A stretch of DNA of 21,573 bases from Dehalococcoidia bacterium (GTDB lineage Bacteria; Chloroflexota; Dehalococcoidia; Lucifugimonadales; UBA3495). Position 1 is the stretch's first letter. Each line of letters opens with the position of its first letter. A program made the translations under genes and the position numbers. Positions 13,958-21,291 of this stretch are shown one piece after another. The notes below the pieces were generated by a model. That model saw nothing but the letters and a program-made list of their open reading frames with translations, ran no database searches and was not told where the DNA came from. Location: positions 1 through 21,573 of the forward strand of contig JAJDXU010000368.1 of assembly GCA_022823105.1 (NCBI GenBank). The letters run 5' to 3'.

Positions 13958-15145
13958 CTAGTTGTCCGCGCCCTGCTTCGTTTCGAAGTGCGGCATCACG
14001 TCCCTGGCGAACCATTCAAGCTGGTCCATGGATGCGCTGGTCGGCATACCCATGTTGGTGACGCCGATGTTAATTTCCTGCAGGCCCGGGTACTTCTCCT
14101 GCACTTCCATCAACTGCTCGGTGATCCGGTCGGGCGGCCCCACCAGGTACTGGCCCGCCGCCACCGACTCTTCGATGGTGGGCATCTTCAGACCCTGTGG
14201 AACGGGGCGTCCGAAAGCGTTCAGCGCGTCCAGCTGCTCCTGCGTCAGTCCGGCAATGAACCCCAGCGGCCCGAACATCTTGACCCGTTCTTCCATCCAC
14301 AGGCGCGCCTGGTCCATGGCCTCCTTCTCGGAGTTGGCAATCTGCACGGAATAACCAACGGCCAGTCCCTCGCCCAGTTCCCATTCCTTGCCATGCTCGG
14401 CGTGAATGGCCTGCCAGCGATGGATCACGTCGTCGCTCGCGCCGCCGGTAGCCGCGCCGCCGCCGATGATGCCCTTGATTCCCCACTTCGCCATGAAGTT
14501 GATGGCCCGGTCGCTCGCCGACACCACCGGCTGCCACCATTCAACGTCGTACTTGGGCCGTGGCACCAGCGTGATCTCCTCCAGATCATACCCGCGATAG
14601 GGCACGTTCGGCGGAATGTTGTAGTGCTTGCCGTGATGCGAGAAGCTGCGCTGGTTGAACGCCTTCCAGATCACCTCAACCTGTTCCTCGAACAGCTCGC
14701 GGTTGGCGTTCTGGTCCATGATGGGAGCGCCGAACACCTCAACCTCGCGGGTGTGGTAGCCGCGGCCCACGCCAAAACGCACTCGGCCGTCGGTCAGCCA
14801 GTCGGCTGTTGCATAATCCTCCGCCAGCCTCAGCGGGTTCCACATGGGGTTGATGTTGAAACCGCAGCCAAACCGCAGGTTTTCAGTCAGGTGCGCCAGG
14901 TGTACCCACAACATCAGCAGGTTGGGAATGACCTCGTACCCTTCCCGCTGGAAGTGGTGCTCGGCCGCCCAGAACGTGTCGTAGCCCAGGCGGTCCATGG
15001 CGATGGCTATCTTTTCGGCTTTCTCGATACCGCCGCCAGCCAGTTCCTCGTCTGAGAGCCAGCGGTCATTGGCCGGTGTGCCCTGGTAGCCGGGGTTGTC
15101 CATATCGACGTTGCCGGCCCAGAGGCTGCCAAACTTCGTAATCAT
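13958..15145 (-). CDS. LLM-class flavin-dependent oxidoreductase (luciferase-like monooxygenase)
   Basis: The 395-residue protein has the TIM-barrel pattern of bacterial luciferase-like monooxygenases, which use reduced FMN or F420. Marks are the N-terminal ITKFGSL strand, FWAAEHHF (58-65), WNPLRLAEDYATADWLTDGR (102-121), RFGVGRGY (123-130) and the late segment YLVGPPDRITEQL. Related proteins oxidise alkanes, alkanesulfonates, nitrilotriacetate and many other substrates, and this sequence does not reveal which. Such flavin monooxygenases are strongly expanded in SAR202 Chloroflexota, which fits the suggested organism. AAGGAGGA (15155-15162) lies 9 nt before the ATG. The gene appears to be transcribed alone, with a 110-nt gap upstream and hairpins downstream. 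Confidence 0.88.
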   Translation of the reverse strand: MITKFGSLWAGNVDMDNPGYQGTPANDRWLSDEELAGGGIEKAEKIAIAMDRLGYDTFWAAEHHFQREGYEVIPNLLMLWVHLAHLTENLRFGCGFNINPMWNPLRLAEDYATADWLTDGRVRFGVGRGYHTREVEVFGAPIMDQNANRELFEEQVEVIWKAFNQRSFSHHGKHYNIPPNVPYRGYDLEEITLVPRPKYDVEWWQPVVSASDRAINFMAKWGIKGIIGGGAATGGASDDVIHRWQAIHAEHGKEWELGEGLAVGYSVQIANSEKEAMDQARLWMEERVKMFGPLGFIAGLTQEQLDALNAFGRPVPQGLKMPTIEESVAAGQYLVGPPDRITEQLMEVQEKYPGLQEINIGVTNMGMPTSASMDQLEWFARDVMPHFETKQGADN

Positions 15146-15255
15146 CTAACGGAATCCTCCTTGTTTTGCCCGGCCCTCCGGACTCACGAGTGCTTCAAGT
15201 GCAGACATGGTAACGGGTTTTGGGGGCGATGTCAGCCTTGCCCACATCCCAGCGG

Positions 15256-15747
15256 TTAATTGCTTCCGTTCTCGCCGGCGGCGGGATCGCCGCTACCCTC
15301 CGGCGGCTCAAGAGTGTCGGTCAGCGGCGCCAGGGGCAACCCGTCCTCGCCGTGGCGGTGCAACGCAAAACGGCCGAGCATGCGGCGGTTGGTAATTATC
15401 TCGGCCCGGTTGGCTTGAAAGTCAAGCTTCAACTCGGCGCGGAGGTCGGCCATGTCACCCTTCAACTCGGCGCGGAGGTCGGCTATGTCGCCCTTCAATT
15501 CAGCGCGGAGGCCGGCGATTTCGGTTCTCACATTCCCAATGTCGACTTTAACCTCGGTGCGTAGGTCGGCGATTTCCGTCCTGACTCCGGCGATCTCCGT
15601 CCTGACCTCGGCGATTTCCGTCCTGACTCCGACGTTGCTCCCCTTGAGTTCATTTCGGATGGATGAATTGCTGAACCTGATCATGGCCCCAACTGCCAGG
15701 AAGAGGGCGATCGCGACGCCGATCAATGTCCATTCAGTGGGACCCAC
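15256..15747 (-). CDS. Membrane-anchored coiled-coil protein with heptad and hendecad repeats
   Basis: The 163-residue protein has one N-terminal membrane helix (about 7-25, TLIGVAIALFLAVGAM). A long coiled coil follows (35-115), made of seven-residue units (VRTEIAE/G/D) and then eleven-residue units (LRAELKGDIAD). The C-terminal tail is short, acidic and proline-rich. The repeats are visible in the DNA as 21-bp and 33-bp tandem units. I know no function; the form suggests a structural or scaffolding protein at the membrane. The start is GTG 15745-15747 with GGAG 7 nt upstream. It follows the epoxide hydrolase by 48 nt on the same strand and may be cotranscribed. Confidence 0.7.
   Translation of the reverse strand: MGPTEWTLIGVAIALFLAVGAMIRFSNSSIRNELKGSNVGVRTEIAEVRTEIAGVRTEIADLRTEVKVDIGNVRTEIAGLRAELKGDIADLRAELKGDMADLRAELKLDFQANRAEIITNRRMLGRFALHRHGEDGLPLAPLTDTLEPPEGSGDPAAGENGSN
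15430..15630. repeat. In-frame tandem repeats, 3 x 33 bp and 3 x 21 bp
   Basis: Units 15430-15462, 15463-15495 and 15496-15528 are three 33-bp copies. Units 15568-15588, 15589-15609 and 15610-15630 are three 21-bp copies; the first and last of these are identical, and the middle one differs by two bases. Both lengths keep the reading frame and encode the 11- and 7-residue coiled-coil units of the gene that contains them. Confidence 0.9.
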
Positions 15748-15795
15748 AATGATTCTCCAAGCCGGGTATTGCCCGCGTTGACGACAGTGTACCCG

Positions 15796-17022
15796 TCAGC
15801 GCAATCCCCGGAAAAACTCCCGCATATCTGCAACCAGTTCCGCCGGCTTCTCCAGCGCCGCGAAGTGTCCCCCGCTGTCCATCTCGGTCCACCGCTGCAC
15901 GTTGTACGTCCGCTCGGCCCACGACCGCGGCGGCGTGGACAGTTCCTTCGGGAACACCGCAATGGCGCACGGCACGTTGATCCGATCCTCCGGCCCGAAA
16001 TACCACGGCGTCCGCCCGTTCTCATAGTACAGCCGCGTGCTGGAGTTGATGGTCTGCGTAACCCAGTAGATCATTACGGTGGTTAGCAGGTCGTCCTTGG
16101 TGTACACGCTCTCCACGTCGCCGTCGCAGTCGCTCCACGTCCGGTACTTCTCCACGATCCATGCGCACAGACCCACGGGCGAGTCGTTCAACCCGTACGC
16201 CAGCGTCTGAGGCTTGGTGCCCTGGATATGCGCGTATCCGCCCTCAGCCGCCGCCCACGATACGCGCTGGTCGATCATCGCCAGCTCTTCGTCCGACAGC
16301 GAGGCCGCAAAGTCCCTCCGGTATCCGCCCTGTGGCGTCCCGATCACCTGCTCCAACCGCTCCCGCATGCTCAAGCCCTGCAGGCTCGCGCCCTGGTAAG
16401 GAATCGCCTGCGTAACCGACGTCGTGTGAATCCCCAGCACGTGGTCGGAGTGATGGAACCCCAGCCGTGCTGTGACGCCCGCTCCCCAGTCGCCGCCCTG
16501 CGCCGCGTATCGCTGGTATCCCAGCTCGTCGGCCATCAGCTTGTCCCAAAGCTCCGCGATCCGCCGGGTGTTCATGCCGCGCTCCCGGGTCTGTGCGCTG
16601 AAGCCATAACCCGGCATCGACGGCACGATCACGTCAAAGGAGTCAGCCGCGTCTCCCCCGTGGCTCGCCGGGTCCGTCAGCATCGGGATGATCTTGTGCA
16701 TCTCGTAGATCGAGCCCGGCCACCCGTGCGTCACGATGATCGGCATCGGGTTGGGCCCCTTGCCCTTCTCATGGATGAAGTGGATGCCTTGTCCTTCAAT
16801 TGTGGTGTAAAAGTTATTGAAAGCGTTCAGGCCCGCCTCCGCCGCACGCCAGTCAAACCCGTCCCGCCAGTACGCCACCAGCTCCTTGATGTAATCCAGG
16901 TTTGAGCCGTAATCCCATTCGGCCCCCGGGATCTCGTCCGGCCAGCGCACGTGCGCCAACCGGTGCTTGAGGTCCTCCAACACATCATCCGAGACGGATA
17001 TCGAGTAGGGCTGCACAGCCAT
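15796..17022 (-). CDS. Epoxide hydrolase, microsomal-type (EHN domain, alpha/beta-hydrolase)
   Basis: The 408-residue protein has the epoxide-hydrolase N-terminal domain (about 1-110: PYSISVSDDVLEDLKHRL, RWPDEI, WDYGSNLDYIKELVAYW). The alpha/beta-hydrolase core follows: oxyanion motif HGWPGS (99-104), nucleophile D178 in QGGDWGA, a lid tyrosine near YYENGR (332-337), probable acid E360 in FPKEL and base H386 in DSGGHFAALEKP. All catalytic residues are present, so it should open epoxides to diols. The role may be detoxification or catabolism, perhaps of monooxygenase products, but no pathway partner is proven here. GGAGG (17029-17033) lies 6 nt before the ATG. The coiled-coil gene follows after 48 nt. 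Confidence 0.9.
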   Translation of the reverse strand: MAVQPYSISVSDDVLEDLKHRLAHVRWPDEIPGAEWDYGSNLDYIKELVAYWRDGFDWRAAEAGLNAFNNFYTTIEGQGIHFIHEKGKGPNPMPIIVTHGWPGSIYEMHKIIPMLTDPASHGGDAADSFDVIVPSMPGYGFSAQTRERGMNTRRIAELWDKLMADELGYQRYAAQGGDWGAGVTARLGFHHSDHVLGIHTTSVTQAIPYQGASLQGLSMRERLEQVIGTPQGGYRRDFAASLSDEELAMIDQRVSWAAAEGGYAHIQGTKPQTLAYGLNDSPVGLCAWIVEKYRTWSDCDGDVESVYTKDDLLTTVMIYWVTQTINSSTRLYYENGRTPWYFGPEDRINVPCAIAVFPKELSTPPRSWAERTYNVQRWTEMDSGGHFAALEKPAELVADMREFFRGLR

Positions 17023-17135
17023 AAAAAGCCTCCGAATTCAACAGGAAAATCAAATGTCAGTGCGGGCCGCAGCCGCACACGCCGGCAGTTTAGCATAGCC
17101 GGAAAACTGCGATTACAGTGCCCATTTGTCAATCA

Positions 17136-17144
17136 TGGTAATAT
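17136..17144 (+). promoter_or_regulatory. Candidate extended -10 promoter
   Basis: TGG-TAATAT fits an extended -10 and would start a transcript near 17151, just before the GAGAGG ribosome site of the 17165 gene. The -35 is poor. Confidence 0.35.
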
Positions 17145-17164
17145 GCAGTTGAGAGGTATGCACA

Positions 17165-17497
17165 ATGACTACGCCCGCTGCACCACACGAAGGGATTGGA
17201 ATCGACGGTTCCTCGGCAGTCAAACCTCCGGTCGAAGCTTCGCCTTCCGCCGACGACTGGATGGGGGCTATCAGTTACCTTGCTGCCGGTCTCGCTGCCA
17301 TCGGTTTACTCGTGGTAATGTCCGGCGTGTTCCTAATTCCTAGTGACTTAACGGTTCTGATCGGCGCGATCATCGTGTCCTCGGCTGCGGTCGGCTGGAC
17401 AATCGCTGGATTAGTGATGATAGCGAGCATCGTAAGGCGGTGGTCTAATGCTTCCGATAAAGCGAGTAAGCCAGAGTCCCCAACCAAGATAGAATGA
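17165..17497 (+). CDS. Small two-helix membrane protein of unknown function
   Basis: The 110-residue protein has a polar, Pro/Ser/Ala-rich N-terminal tail (1-32) and two membrane helices (about 33-57, with MGAISYLAAGLAAIGLLVVM, and 63-88, with VLIGAIIVSSAAVGWTIAGL). A basic, polar C-terminus follows (RRWSNASDKAS). I recognise no family. GAGAGG (17151-17156) lies 8 nt before the ATG, and an extended -10 lies just upstream. Its last 53 nt overlap the 3' end of the convergent gene at 17445-17729, which also codes for a two-helix membrane protein. Confidence 0.6.
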   Translation: MTTPAAPHEGIGIDGSSAVKPPVEASPSADDWMGAISYLAAGLAAIGLLVVMSGVFLIPSDLTVLIGAIIVSSAAVGWTIAGLVMIASIVRRWSNASDKASKPESPTKIE

Positions 17498-17729
17498 TCA
17501 CTATCGCGGCTATGGAGAGTGCCAATAGCTTGGCATCGAGAAATATAGACAAAGGGCCAGTCAATACCGTCGCCGGGACACCGCCGCTCAGCCGCCATGA
17601 CAGCACGAAGCAAATCGCGGCCGCGAAAACCGAGGCGAATGCCCCAAAATTACGATACGCCTCCACACTTGAGGAAGTTCGCAAATCAGCGTCGGGATCA
17701 AGCGGATCAGATTCGAAACAGCCTGCCAC
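17445..17729 (-). CDS. Small two-helix membrane protein of unknown function
   Basis: The 94-residue protein has a polar N-terminus (MAGCFESDPLDPDADLRTS). Two hydrophobic helices follow, at about 27-47 (NFGAFASVFAAAICFVLSW) and 66-91 (AKLLALSIAAIVIILSWLG), then a short basic end. No family is recognised. The start is GTG 17727-17729, 9 nt after the hemW stop, with a weak AGGG site, so it would be read from the hemW transcript. It overlaps the convergent 17165 gene by 53 nt at the 3' ends. Both look coding, this one a little less surely. Confidence 0.5.
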   Translation of the reverse strand: MAGCFESDPLDPDADLRTSSSVEAYRNFGAFASVFAAAICFVLSWRLSGGVPATVLTGPLSIFLDAKLLALSIAAIVIILSWLGTLAYSLYRKH

Positions 17730-17738
17730 ATAACCCTG

Positions 17739-18998
17739 CTAACTCGCCAGGAACCGTGTGAACACCTGGTTCGCCACCAGGTACGCCTCCTCCGCCAATC
17801 GCAGCCGTCCGTCGCCTTCCCACACCAGCAGCCCATCCTGCGTCAACTCGCCCAACTCCCGCGCATACCGCGCCGCCAGGTCGATTCCGGCCCTGGCCGA
17901 CGCCTCCCCCACGTCCATGCCGTCCAGCAAACGGAGCCCCAGGAACATCGTCTCCGCCGCCGCCGTCCCCTCGTCGATCGATTCGAGCCCGTCCACTGTG
18001 GGAACGCTCTCGATCGCCGCCGCCGTCGCTGACTCCCACTGAGTCGCCGTCCCGAACCATTCATCCGCCAGCCGCGCGTACTCCCTCGGCGACCGCACCG
18101 TCCAGAATCGACAACCGCCGGGCGAGTCCACCGTGCGCAGCGACGAATGAGCCCCAGGGCCCACGCCCAGCCATTCCAGGTTCCGCCAATACGCCAGATT
18201 GTGCTCCGACTCAAACCCGGCCCGGCACCAGTTGCTGATCTCGTAGTGGTGATAGCCCGCGTTGCCCAGCGCTGAGCGGGCCAGGTCGTACATATCGGCC
18301 GCCAGGTCGGGGTCCGGTTCCGGCAAATTGCCCTGCTCAACCCAGCGTTTCAGCGGCGTCCCATCCTCCAGCGTCAGCGAGTACATGGAAATGTGCTCGG
18401 GCGATTGCGAGAGTATTCGCTCCACCGTGTCGCGCCACTGGCCAAGCGACTGGTGAGGCAGTCCATACATCAGGTCCAGGTTCACGTTTTCAAACCCGGC
18501 TCGCCGGCAGGCTTCCAACGCTCCCACCGCCTCGTCTGCGTCATGCCGTCGCCCCAGCATCGCCAGCAACCCGTTGTCCATGCTCTGCACGCCCATGCTG
18601 ATGCGATTGATGCCGGCGGACCGCAGTTCAGCGCACTTCGCCGCCGTCAGGTCGTTGGGGTTGCACTCCGCCGTTATCTCTGCGCCGCCTCTCACCGGAT
18701 ACGACCCGGCGATGGCATCCAGGATCCGCCCCACGTCCCCCTCAGGCAGATACGATGGCGTCCCGCCTCCAAGGAATACGGTGTTCACCGCCGGCCGTCC
18801 CAGCGCGCGTGCCCAGGCCTCGATCTCGCCGGTGACCGCCGTCAGAAAATCGCCGAATTGCGATTCGATGCCCTGGTAGGTGTTGAAGTCACAATACGGG
18901 CATTTGCTGAGGCAAAAGGGAACATGGACGTACAGCGAAATGCCGCCGACCCCTCCCGTCGATTTCGGCGTGCGGCGCGGTTGAACTACGTCCGCCAT
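17739..18998 (-). CDS. hemW: Radical SAM heme chaperone HemW-like protein
   Basis: The 419-residue protein has the radical-SAM cluster motif C29-LSK-C33-PY-C36-DF, which in HemW-type proteins is followed by Asn-Thr/Ser. It also has the SAM-binding GGGTPSYL, the block ISMGVQSM, LDLMYGLPHQ, and the HemW signature HHYEISNW and HNLAYWRN..WLGVGPGAHSS. HemW is related to oxygen-independent coproporphyrinogen III oxidase but acts as a heme-binding protein that delivers heme to respiratory enzymes. The single extra Cys and the normal length favour HemW over HemN. The ATG at 18998 has AGGTG (19004-19008) 5 nt upstream; a GTG two codons earlier is possible. A small membrane-protein gene follows 9 nt later. 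Confidence 0.88.
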   Translation of the reverse strand: MADVVQPRRTPKSTGGVGGISLYVHVPFCLSKCPYCDFNTYQGIESQFGDFLTAVTGEIEAWARALGRPAVNTVFLGGGTPSYLPEGDVGRILDAIAGSYPVRGGAEITAECNPNDLTAAKCAELRSAGINRISMGVQSMDNGLLAMLGRRHDADEAVGALEACRRAGFENVNLDLMYGLPHQSLGQWRDTVERILSQSPEHISMYSLTLEDGTPLKRWVEQGNLPEPDPDLAADMYDLARSALGNAGYHHYEISNWCRAGFESEHNLAYWRNLEWLGVGPGAHSSLRTVDSPGGCRFWTVRSPREYARLADEWFGTATQWESATAAAIESVPTVDGLESIDEGTAAAETMFLGLRLLDGMDVGEASARAGIDLAARYARELGELTQDGLLVWEGDGRLRLAEEAYLVANQVFTRFLAS

Positions 18999-19015
18999 CC
19001 CCACACCTGCTTGTA

Positions 19016-19038
19016 GGGGCGGGTCTCAAACCCGCCCC
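19016..19038. repeat. 23-nt palindrome, copy 2, in the hemW leader
   Basis: GGGGCGGGT and ACCCGCCCC are perfect 9-bp arms around a 5-nt loop. It differs from the copy at 4051-4073 mainly in the loop and one arm base. Here no T-tract follows on the minus strand, and the hairpin ends 8 nt before the hemW ribosome site. It may therefore influence translation or act only as a dispersed repeat. Confidence 0.75.
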
Positions 19039-19078
19039 TCATCCCGACGTTCATTCGCCGACTCATCATCGTTGTCGG

Positions 19079-19450
19079 CTACTCGCTATCATCTCTCGGA
19101 CGTGCCTGGCCGTCCACCACGCTGTCCGGATCGTTGTCCTCCGGACGGGGCGGTGGAGGGTCCCCCATGTGCTCTCGCACCACCGCGGGAGGGCACAGCT
19201 TCCAGAATATGAAGACGGCCAGCCCAAAGATGATGATGTCGTCGTAGCGCCCCAATCCGAACGGAATCCGGTCCCGGATGAAGTCCCACGGCCAAATCGC
19301 GTAAACCAGGGCCAGCGGGATCAGCAGCTTGAGCAGGATGTTCACCCGGGGGTCCTTGTGCAGCCGCCACACCGCCCGCACGAATTTGATCACCCGCGGC
19401 GCCAGGTGTGGGCCGAACATCAGCAGCAGGGGCCAGAGAAATCTCAACAT
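19079..19450 (-). CDS. DUF1232-like small membrane protein
   Basis: The 123-residue protein has a hydrophobic N-terminus (MLRFLWPLLLMFGP). A DUF1232-type pair of helices around a conserved turn follows at about 40-90: LLKLLIPLALVYAIWPWDFIRD, then RIPFGLGRYDDIIIFGLAVFIFW. The pattern 'P.D.I.D..P..G..DD' is typical of this widespread family of unknown role. The C-terminal tail is acidic and proline-rich (PPPPRPEDNDPDS). AAGGTGG lies 7 nt before the ATG, and TGC-TAACAT (19473-19481) is a possible extended -10. It precedes hemW on the same strand with an 80-nt gap that holds the palindrome. Confidence 0.75.
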   Translation of the reverse strand: MLRFLWPLLLMFGPHLAPRVIKFVRAVWRLHKDPRVNILLKLLIPLALVYAIWPWDFIRDRIPFGLGRYDDIIIFGLAVFIFWKLCPPAVVREHMGDPPPPRPEDNDPDSVVDGQARPRDDSE

Positions 19451-19604
19451 CGCGACACCACCTTTCCAACTGATGTTAGCACATCACCCGATCGCCTGGA
19501 CTTCAGCGCGATTTTTGGACGGATTTGATCCAGCGCCAGTTTGATGCAACACCAGGGATGGCCAGGTCAGCCCCTTGACTGACGCAAGCGCCCGCTGACT
19601 CGGA

Positions 19605-19634
19605 TTGACATATGCGGAACGTCGGTTCTATAAT
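19605..19634 (+). promoter_or_regulatory. Consensus promoter of the Cys4-HTH gene
   Basis: TTGACA (19605-19610) and TATAAT (19629-19634) both match consensus exactly, with an 18-nt spacer. Transcription would start near 19641, 28 nt before the ATG at 19669. This rules out the in-frame ATG at 19612, which lies inside the spacer. Confidence 0.75.
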
Positions 19635-19668
19635 TGCCAAAATAAAGAACGTACGTTTCGGAGTGTCC

Positions 19669-20022
19669 ATGTACGGAGTGAACGCCGTCTCCCCAAGCAA
19701 ACGACGAACCAGGGAGCCCGGTATTGACTACTACGCAGACAATGGGTGCGAGGTCGCCCGCACGTGCCTGGAATGTCCTCTTTCCAGGTGCAAGTTCGAC
19801 GATATGGCCTGGTTCACTGCCTACCGTCGCCTGGCGCGCGATTTCAGAATCGCCGATGCCATCCATTCCGAGGGCCTTTCGGTCAGGGAAGCCGCCCAAC
19901 GGTTCTCGGTTACCCCGCGGACCATATTCCGCGTCCTGAATCGCTGCCGTCGCGCCATGCAGGAACTGACGCCCGAGGAGACTGAGGCGTTCGTCTCGCT
20001 GGCCTTCTATCCCTCGAAATGA
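19669..20022 (+). CDS. Small regulator with four-cysteine motif and helix-turn-helix
   Basis: The 117-residue protein has four cysteines in a compact pattern, C27-x5-C33-x2-C36-x4-C41 (GCEVARTCLECPLSRC), able to bind zinc or an iron-sulfur cluster. A helix-turn-helix follows at 70-97 (LSVREAAQRFSVTPRTIFRVL), similar to sigma-region-4 or Trp/Psq-type HTHs. I recall similar short 'CPL.RC' HTH proteins in Chloroflexota genomes, without a known role. The start is fixed by GGAG 6 nt upstream and by the consensus promoter. The gene stands alone between divergent and convergent neighbours. Repeated GTCAG/CTGAC half-sites upstream of the promoter (19567-19600) could be an operator. A DNA-binding regulator is likely; redox or metal sensing is a guess. 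Confidence 0.75.
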   Translation: MYGVNAVSPSKRRTREPGIDYYADNGCEVARTCLECPLSRCKFDDMAWFTAYRRLARDFRIADAIHSEGLSVREAAQRFSVTPRTIFRVLNRCRRAMQELTPEETEAFVSLAFYPSK

Positions 20023-20067
20023 TCACTGCCCCGAAATGATCCCACGAGCCCGGTATCCCTCGCTCGC

Positions 20068-21243
20068 TCACCCCCGCGGCAGGCCCAACCCTCGTCCCGC
20101 AACGATGCCGCGCTGAACCTCCGATGTGCCTCCGGCGATTTTGTGGGAAAAGCTGATCATCCAGTTCTCCGGCAGGCGGCCTTTCAGCGGCGCTCGCACT
20201 TCGTCCCGCGCCAACGCTCCCGGCAGGCCCGCAATCTCAAGCGCCGCGTTGGCCGACCGGTGCAGCGTCTCGCTGCCGAAGGCTTTGCTCATGGACGCCT
20301 CTTTGTTGGGCACCAGCCCTTCGCCCTGCATCCACGCCACGTTGTAGGCCATCAGGCGGGCCACCTCGCACTCCACGTACCGGTCCGCAAAGAGATTCCG
20401 CACCCAGGGGATCCCGGTAACCTTGCTCCCGTTTCGCGATAGGTTTCCCGCGTACTCCCGCGTGTCGTCCAGCAGCCTCCGGGCAATGGCTGAATAGTCG
20501 ATCCCCGAACGCTCAAAGTCCAGCAGGGTCACCGCCACGTACCATCCCCGGTTTTCCTCCCCCACAACGTTGCTGGCCGGCACGCGCACGTTGTCGAAAA
20601 TCACCTGGTTGAATTCATGGCCGCCGGCCATATTTATCACCGGCCGCACTTCCACGCCCGGAGTTTTCATGTCCACCAGGATGAAGCTGATGCCCCGGTG
20701 CCTCGGGGCCTCCGGGTCTGTCCGCGCCAGGCACATGATCCAGTTCGACCTGTGCGCCAGGGTCGTCCAGATTTTCGCGCCGTTGATGACGTACTCGTCG
20801 CCGTCCCGTACGGCCCGGGTGCTCAGCGACGCCAGGTCGGAACCCGACTCCGGCTCGCTGTACCCCTGGCACCATTGGATTTCACCCCGTGCGATGGGCG
20901 GCAGATGCTCCTGCTTTTGTTCCTCGCTGCCGTGGATCATCAGGGTCGGCCCCAGCATCCGCACGCCGAAAATATCCCTGCCCGGCGCTCGCAGATAGGC
21001 CAACTCCTCGTTGTAGATCGCAGATCGGACCGGAGATGCGTCCTGCCCGCCGTATTCCTCCGGCCAATGCATGGTGAGCCAGCCGCGCTCGGCCAGCCGT
21101 CCCCTCAGGTGCATCGTGAAATCCCAGTCGTACTCCTCCGGCCAGCGCCCACCGCCCTCCCAGTCGGGGGGTAATTCTGACTGGATGAACGTACGCAGGT
21201 CGTCGCGAAACTGGTCGTCGTCCTGGGTAAAACGATATTCCAC
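20068..21243 (-). CDS. Acyl-CoA dehydrogenase family protein
   Basis: The 391-residue protein spans all three domains of the family: an N-terminal helical domain (5-120), a middle beta domain with GYSEPESGSD (128-137) and KIWTT, and a C-terminal helical domain ending AGGTSEVQRGIVAGRGLGLPRG. These flavoproteins oxidise acyl-CoA at the alpha-beta bond and pass electrons to ETF. At the place of the medium-chain enzyme's catalytic glutamate (the Glu-Gly-Thr motif) this protein has Gly (G371). The base may be elsewhere, as in several bacterial FadE subfamilies, or the protein may need a partner subunit. I prefer the GTG at 21243, with GGGAGG 5 nt upstream, over the ATG at 21261, which lacks a spaced ribosome site. 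The RAM-domain gene lies 48-49 nt upstream on the same strand. Confidence 0.88.
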   Translation of the reverse strand: MEYRFTQDDDQFRDDLRTFIQSELPPDWEGGGRWPEEYDWDFTMHLRGRLAERGWLTMHWPEEYGGQDASPVRSAIYNEELAYLRAPGRDIFGVRMLGPTLMIHGSEEQKQEHLPPIARGEIQWCQGYSEPESGSDLASLSTRAVRDGDEYVINGAKIWTTLAHRSNWIMCLARTDPEAPRHRGISFILVDMKTPGVEVRPVINMAGGHEFNQVIFDNVRVPASNVVGEENRGWYVAVTLLDFERSGIDYSAIARRLLDDTREYAGNLSRNGSKVTGIPWVRNLFADRYVECEVARLMAYNVAWMQGEGLVPNKEASMSKAFGSETLHRSANAALEIAGLPGALARDEVRAPLKGRLPENWMISFSHKIAGGTSEVQRGIVAGRGLGLPRG

Positions 21244-21291
21244 CGATGCCTCCCGCTGCATTCCTTGCCGTATTGCCGGGCTATCCCTGCA

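Noticed and set aside
13988..15055. Plus-strand frame of 355 codons opposite the luciferase-like gene
   Set aside because: Antisense shadow without domain or start signals; the minus-strand frame has the full luciferase-like pattern and a strong ribosome site.
15430..15630. Possible CRISPR-like array
   Set aside because: The repeats are adjacent, without unique spacers, and keep the reading frame of a coiled-coil protein; they are protein-coding tandem repeats.
17127..17132. Minus-strand TTGACA upstream of the epoxide hydrolase
   Set aside because: No -10 lies at 16-18 nt, so it is not supported as a promoter.
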